NCBI GenBank assembly: GCA_011046315.1 | Contig: DSAU01000552.1 | Span: 1-20,892 of the forward strand | Source: a bacterium | GTDB taxonomy: Bacteria > Zhuqueibacterota > Zhuqueibacteria > Thermofontimicrobiales > Thermofontimicrobiaceae | Length of the DNA stretch: 20,892 nucleotides | Direction: 5' to 3' | Part shown: positions 16,918 through 20,892 of the stretch, in pieces | How the letters are laid out: every line of letters begins with the position of its first letter | Numbering within the stretch: position 1 is the first letter of the stretch | Translations under genes and position numbers: made by a program | The notes under the pieces: generated by a model | Told to the model about the DNA's origin: nothing | The model's database searches: none | The model's input: the letters and a program-made list of their open reading frames with translations, nothing else

Positions 16918-19569
16918 TTAAAAAACTCCCAGTGTACTGCTCACCTCCATGCCGAAAAATATTTCCGGATTACGCCTGCTATAAGTTGGGTAGTTGGGGT
17001 GAGAGCGTTGATTCCTGTAAAAAGGACGATGGTTGAAAAAATTGTTTACGTAAAATGAAACCTCGCCTCCTTTCCACAAAGATTTACTGACCTTTAAATT
17101 AAACAACCAGAGATTGGGGCGTAGTTCTTCCAACAATTGATATGGTTGATAGCTGCGACGCAATCGAATAAATTGTTCAGCAGTGCGTTCCGCTTCAGGG
17201 ATCCACACCGTCTCACCGTTATCAGCAAAGTAACCAATTGCCAGTGTATCGGTCATCCCGGTTTTACCGTCAAGGTTGAACAACTCCTGCTGAATGTGAA
17301 GCGTGATCCAGATGCCGAGCGATTTCGCCTGAATCTGAAACCGATAGTTAAACAAAAAAGTTTTTTCATAACTTGTTAGCGGTGGGTAAAATGGGATCAA
17401 CGTCATTGCCAGTTCAGGAGAATATCGCCTTGCGCCCGAAGTTTCCCGAGTCCAACCCGACTTTTTATGGTGGTAAGCCGCATCAAAAGAAAACACCGTT
17501 TCAATAACGGGTAAACGTTTTGTCTTGAGCATCAATTCCAGCCCATCAATTTCTATCCATCCGTCATTGATGTATCGGTTGTAGCTTTCAAAAAGGAGGT
17601 CTTTCTCAACCCAATTTGACAGATCCGGATATTGCGGGAACGATTTTTTATAAAAGATCAACGGGGTTGTAAACGAGCGAAACAGATTTTCCGTCTTATT
17701 GCGAAAACCCGTCACTGTAAAACCAACGGGTCCGGCCTCCTGATCGAGACTGATTTCAAATTTTTGTTGTTGGTAGCCTTTCAAATTTTTATTGCTTCGA
17801 TCACGGAGGTAGGTCGAAATCAGAGAAAAATTCTTTTCGGGGTCAGTCGGATCAACTACAGCCACGGTATCCACAATATCGAAATATTCGATTCCAGGAA
17901 ATATCATACCCATTGGCGGCGATTTTGAGGTGACGCCATAACCAAATCGAATTTGCGTCTGTTCAAAAAGTTTAACTGAAAAATTGAATCGGGGATTCAG
18001 AAAAGCACCGTTCAATGATTGAATGAGATCATCACCATTCCAAAGTCCGGTTGGGCGATAAATTTCGTAGCGAAAGCCGATCTGCAATGTAAAAGGTCTC
18101 CAGGCCCTTCCGGTGATTTTATCCTCAGCATACAGGCTCAAGGTCTGATGATCCGGCAGTTCATCATAAGAGCGAAGTCTTATCGCTTGCGTGCCCAGAA
18201 CCGGTGGGTACAGCGGATCGAACACTACTCCTTTACCCGTATTGAAATCATTACGCCAGGTCGCACCAGCGGTTACGGTATGGAAAATCGATCGGGTTGA
18301 AAATTGTTGCTGGAAATAAAGATCACCATAAAAATTCCACACTTCTCCCTTCAACCATTTTTTACCCAGATACGAGCCAAAAACGATATATCCTTCCTGC
18401 GTGCCGGGCGTTAGCCGGTCGGAAAGCACCAGATTGTCGCGCGATATTAATCGTTGCAGATACGAATTCTGGCGGGTGTATGACACCGAAAAACTGCCCG
18501 CTATTTTCGACATTTCGGAAAATTTAAAAAAATTATTGGTGGAATATTTAATGTTATAATCACGATTGTACCAGGCTTCTCGCAGCGCATACCCTGGTTT
18601 CTCTTTGCTTTCATCAAAGGTTCGCGTATAATAAAATAGATGTTTGAAACTGGAATGATTGTTTTTGCGTGTTGCAGTTAGCTGGGTGGCGATCCGCGTA
18701 TAGCCATCGCCCTCCACCCGAACATCCCGTTCAGATAGCGCCAGATTTATATTTCCGTTAAAAACCCATTGGTGAAAATTAAAGCCGCCGGAAAGATTCG
18801 ACTCATAAAGATGTGGATTATATTTGAACTTCATTCGCAATGGTGATGAAACAGCTTTGGTTTTGACATTTAAAATGCCGTCAACCAGATCACCATAGCG
18901 CGCCGATGGAATGCCGCGAATGATTTCCACTTCCTCGACATTTTCCGCCGGAATTGTCCGCAGGTCAACGCCGCTGTTGCCGGAAACACTACCGATACCG
19001 ATCTGCATATTGGCATTATTGCTCAGCGGAACGCCGTCCATTATCACCTGGGTACCAATGGAGTTGCCGCCGCGTATTACAGCCTCAGCTGAATAATGAA
19101 GATTGGGGTTGGTGGTTTTTTCCCCGGGCGCAAGTTGCAAAACATCATTGAGACTTGAAGCCTGAATGTGTTCAATTTCACCCGAGCGAATGACAGATTT
19201 GGTTTCAGGCTCCAGTGGAATAAATTCATCATCGGCAACAACTGTGATTTCACCCAGTTGAATTGCCGTGCTCACCATTCTAAATTGTCGATGAACCGTC
19301 CGCCCCGGTTGGATCACGATTTTATCGCGGATTGTTCGATATCCGATATAACGAACAACGACTGAATACTCACCCGGATCTAACCGGATACCGAACTTTC
19401 CTTCAAGATTTGTAGTAGTGCCCCGATTATTGTCGGTAATCAAAATGTTGGCGTAAGGTAGCGGTTGTCCATTATCGTCGGAAACCACGCCAGTGAAATT
19501 AGCTGAAGTGTTCTGCGCCGAGATCGTCGCAACAAGAGTTAACAAAAAATAAAATGTTTTACGTATCAT
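16918..19569 (-). CDS. TonB-dependent outer-membrane receptor of cassette B
   Basis: 883 residues: signal peptide (FYFLLTLVATISAQ), a clear CarboxypepD_reg-like domain at 24-100 (FTGVVSDDNGQPLPYANILI, GTTTNLEGKFGI, VVRYIGYRT), a TonB-box-like stretch LGEITVVAD (105-113) and a plug at about 125-237 with DVLQLAPG, VIRGGNS, IMDGVPLSNNANMQ (176-189) and VEEVEIIRGIPSARYGD. A large barrel follows, ending GMEVSSTLGVF with a terminal Phe. It should drive TonB-dependent uptake of the cassette's ligand. The ATG has no Shine-Dalgarno sequence, whereas a 190-nt structured leader and a strong promoter precede it, so expression may be controlled at the leader. Similarity to the cassette A receptor is clear in the plug but weak in the barrel loops, as expected for receptors with different ligands. 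No SusD gene follows. Confidence 0.95.
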   Translation of the reverse strand: MIRKTFYFLLTLVATISAQNTSANFTGVVSDDNGQPLPYANILITDNNRGTTTNLEGKFGIRLDPGEYSVVVRYIGYRTIRDKIVIQPGRTVHRQFRMVSTAIQLGEITVVADDEFIPLEPETKSVIRSGEIEHIQASSLNDVLQLAPGEKTTNPNLHYSAEAVIRGGNSIGTQVIMDGVPLSNNANMQIGIGSVSGNSGVDLRTIPAENVEEVEIIRGIPSARYGDLVDGILNVKTKAVSSPLRMKFKYNPHLYESNLSGGFNFHQWVFNGNINLALSERDVRVEGDGYTRIATQLTATRKNNHSSFKHLFYYTRTFDESKEKPGYALREAWYNRDYNIKYSTNNFFKFSEMSKIAGSFSVSYTRQNSYLQRLISRDNLVLSDRLTPGTQEGYIVFGSYLGKKWLKGEVWNFYGDLYFQQQFSTRSIFHTVTAGATWRNDFNTGKGVVFDPLYPPVLGTQAIRLRSYDELPDHQTLSLYAEDKITGRAWRPFTLQIGFRYEIYRPTGLWNGDDLIQSLNGAFLNPRFNFSVKLFEQTQIRFGYGVTSKSPPMGMIFPGIEYFDIVDTVAVVDPTDPEKNFSLISTYLRDRSNKNLKGYQQQKFEISLDQEAGPVGFTVTGFRNKTENLFRSFTTPLIFYKKSFPQYPDLSNWVEKDLLFESYNRYINDGWIEIDGLELMLKTKRLPVIETVFSFDAAYHHKKSGWTRETSGARRYSPELAMTLIPFYPPLTSYEKTFLFNYRFQIQAKSLGIWITLHIQQELFNLDGKTGMTDTLAIGYFADNGETVWIPEAERTAEQFIRLRRSYQPYQLLEELRPNLWLFNLKVSKSLWKGGEVSFYVNNFFNHRPFYRNQRSHPNYPTYSRRNPEIFFGMEVSSTLGVF

Positions 19570-19599
19570 TGTCGCTTGATTTGAGGCAATTCATGTAAG

Positions 19600-19736
19600 C
19601 GATCACGGGGTGTATCAAGAAGCCGTTGAAACGGCTTTGGATATGTGTCGTGGATATTGTTTACACCATGATGAATCATAGTGGAAACATTCCAGGATAC
19701 TTATTTTAACCGCTTTAGCGATTTACCCTGTGATCG
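19600..19736 (-). promoter_or_regulatory. Structured 5' leader of the cassette B receptor (candidate cis-regulatory RNA)
   Basis: On the minus strand CGATCACAGGGT (19736-19725) pairs with ACCCCGTGATCG (19611-19600) with a single mismatch, closing a domain of about 113 nt. Inside lie AAGCCGT-TTCA-ACGGCTT (19637-19620), GGTGTA/TACACC (19667-19662 with 19614-19609, continuing almost directly into the closing helix), CGCT-AA-AGCG and TGGAA-TGT-TTCCA. The 5' arm can also pair locally (TAACCG 19740-19735 with CGGTTA 19712-19707), which overlaps the closing helix by two bases. I recognise no known riboswitch core here. The 3' arm ends 30 nt before the ATG. Confidence 0.5.
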
Positions 19737-19765
19737 GTTACCAATTCATTATTGCAAATTTATCC

Positions 19766-19794
19766 AATATAAAAATTTATATTAAAAAAGTCAA
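19766..19794 (-). promoter_or_regulatory. Sigma-70-type promoter of cassette B
   Basis: Minus-strand TTGACT (19794-19789), a 17-nt spacer and TATATT (19771-19766): near-consensus hexamers at ideal spacing. Transcription would start near 19759, giving a leader of about 190 nt before the receptor's ATG at 19569. Confidence 0.65.
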
Positions 19795-20035
19795 CATTTA
19801 AATCAGCATTTTCGCGACAGGTATACCGACACCAGTGGATGTGTTTTTTGGGGAATACATAACAAAGATGAATTTTGAAAATCGACCTGTTTAAATTTTT
19901 AGTCGATCATGGTTAGAATTCTCAAACGATTTTTCAATGCAACTGGTTACAGAATTCAGAATGATTTTATGGGGAAGCACTATTAATCTTTGAAATATTG
20001 CAATTGAAGCGAGCGAGTTATCAGCTTCGATTCAG
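19795..20035. other. Intergenic region between the 82-residue gene and the cassette B promoter
   Basis: No open frame of interest. A weak 5-bp hairpin (GAAGC/GCTTC, about 20006-20028) follows the small gene's stop but lacks a U-tract. I see nothing else. Confidence 0.5.
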
Positions 20036-20284
20036 TTACGAGGGTAAATTTTCCTGGATTTTCATTATTTCTTCGCAGGCGGAGTCAACACAAGCATCAT
20101 CGCCGTAAATGATAATCGCGGAGTTATTGTAAGTCTCTGACCAGAATTTTTCGATGACCACACCGTACCGTTGTTCAATCGAAGGTATTTGTTCTAAAAT
20201 TTTTTGATCAGGATTGTCAACCCATTTTTTTGCATTGAATCCTGTCCCCCCTGAAAAATCATGTGCCGATGTTCTTTTTTTCAT
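20036..20284 (-). CDS. Small protein of unknown function (82 residues)
   Basis: The start is set at ATG 20284 because AGAGAGG stands 5 nt upstream and a promoter lies at 20326-20354; the frame is open as far as 20470, but that stretch is basic-hydrophobic, overlaps the promoter and looks like noise. The product begins MKKRTSAHDFSGGTGFNAKKW and has no signal peptide or membrane segment, so it is cytoplasmic. Its C-terminal half (IEQRYGVVIEKFW, then AIIIYGDDACVDSACEEIMKI) has the beta-strand, turn, helix pattern that ends KH-type RNA-binding domains, but no GxxG loop is visible, so this is only a resemblance. It is on the same strand as cassette B but separated from it by the cassette's own promoter. 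Confidence 0.6.
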   Translation of the reverse strand: MKKRTSAHDFSGGTGFNAKKWVDNPDQKILEQIPSIEQRYGVVIEKFWSETYNNSAIIIYGDDACVDSACEEIMKIQENLPS

Positions 20285-20325
20285 GATTTCCTCTCTTTGA
20301 TGTTCAATTAATTTTTTTTTATGAT

Positions 20326-20354
20326 AATATAAGAAAGCAATTTCCCACTGCCAA
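20326..20354 (-). promoter_or_regulatory. Sigma-70-type promoter of the 82-residue gene
   Basis: Minus-strand TTGGCA (20354-20349), a 17-nt spacer and TATATT (20331-20326), 42 nt before the ATG at 20284. It supports the short start and the reality of the small gene. Confidence 0.55.
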
Positions 20355-20892
20355 ATAGGTGATTCTTTTTTTAGATAACCGAAAAACAGTAGGACGACAG
20401 CCACATTTTCCACTTCTGTACGGCGTGTGCAATCTAATGCTTTAACGTTTATAAATATAAGAAAGTTCAAAAGCCTGTTTGAGCGATCAAACGTTTCTGG
20501 TGATGAGTTTTAGTGTTTTTTCAAGTGAATTATTATGAATAAGGCGCTGCCAGATGACAATTTTTTCGTCCAATTTGCTCATTTTTTACGTCAACATTTT
20601 TAAGTATCTGGCTAATTTCCGGTCAGAATATGAAATGTGGTTGGTTGAATTAACGCCATTAATTCTATAGTTGAGATGAGCAAACGACGAAAAATCAATA
20701 AGGTGCTGATAAAACAAAGGGTGCAGTGCATTTGCATGGAGTAGCGCCGATGTTGCCGCATCATATTGCTGCAAACACCATTCCCTTAATATCCTCATCT
20801 GATCTTTTAATGATGAACTTGCGCTAATGGAATCTTGTGGTAGTTTGCAATTTGCTATCTGCTATCCGGACGGAGAATAAGCTGAGGTGTAA
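20355..20892. other. Right-hand end of the window without a supportable gene
   Basis: One minus-strand frame (20586-20798, 70 residues, extendable upstream without a start to a TAG near 20850) has a plausible composition (LREWCLQQYDAATSALLHAN) but no Shine-Dalgarno sequence, no promoter and no family I recognise. It could be a fragment of a decayed gene. No RNA gene or mobile-element end is evident. Confidence 0.45.

Noticed and set aside
9126..19569. SusC/SusD-type glycan uptake locus
   Set aside because: The receptors have a CarboxypepD_reg domain but no SusD-like gene follows; the partner is DUF4876-like and there are no glycoside hydrolases, so the Asp-box propeller alone does not indicate glycans.
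19559..19594. 11-codon upstream frame (MNCLKSSDNDT) overlapping the receptor start of cassette B
   Set aside because: No ribosome-binding site and no sign of a regulatory peptide; such short frames arise by chance.
19600..19736. Known riboswitch (cobalamin, TPP, FMN, Moco) in the receptor leader
   Set aside because: The conserved core strings of these classes are absent; only the general architecture fits.
20285..20470. N-terminal extension of the 82-residue protein
   Set aside because: It contains the promoter and ribosome-binding site of the shorter form and has noise-like composition.

Overview
The window looks like chromosomal DNA of a Gram-negative bacterium of the Fibrobacterota-Chlorobiota-Bacteroidota (FCB) superphylum, probably outside the well-studied Bacteroidota (a Calditrichota- or KSB1-like lineage is my best guess). 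The reasons are: two secreted proteins ending in type IX secretion (T9SS) C-terminal sorting domains with the NYPNPFN signature; TonB-dependent receptors with an N-terminal carboxypeptidase-regulatory-like domain; and protein families I remember mainly from Bacteroides-type genomes (DUF4876, DUF6850). The few promoters I can see are of the TTGACT-N16/17-TATATT type rather than the Bacteroidota TAnnTTTG type. I see no rRNA, tRNA, CRISPR array, insertion sequence or phage gene.

Layout. On the plus strand, positions 1-632 hold the 3' end of a secreted cohesin-like protein with a T9SS tail. Every other gene lies on the minus strand, so transcription runs from right to left. At the far right are an 82-residue protein of unknown function (20036-20284, with its own promoter) and about 600 bp in which I find no convincing gene. 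Next comes cassette B: a promoter and a structured leader of about 190 nt, a TonB-dependent receptor (16918-19569), a DUF4876-like surface protein whose ATG directly abuts the receptor's stop (15751-16917), an outer-membrane beta-barrel (14209-15714), and a caspase-fold (gingipain/C25-like) cysteine protease with HEAT-like repeats (11820-14039). Cassette A repeats the scheme: a promoter, a TonB-dependent receptor (9126-11654), a DUF4876-like protein (7922-9064), a beta-barrel (6378-7874), then a T9SS-exported Asp-box (BNR/YCF48-like) beta-propeller (4049-6289). Beyond a terminator-like hairpin lies a tandem M16 zinc metalloprotease (1041-3770).

How the genes may work together (inference). The two receptor / DUF4876 / barrel cassettes are divergent paralogues in identical order, and each is followed by a secreted protein and/or protease of a different type. 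TonB-dependent receptor plus M16 protease pairs are known from FusA-FusC (ferredoxin piracy) and YddB-PqqL. The locus could therefore be a duplicated outer-membrane system that captures and degrades a protein or peptide, perhaps for its metal or cofactor. The substrate is unknown. Cassette A, but not B, has DxDxDGxxD calcium-binding-type loops in both its receptor and its DUF4876 protein, suggesting the two copies have specialised.
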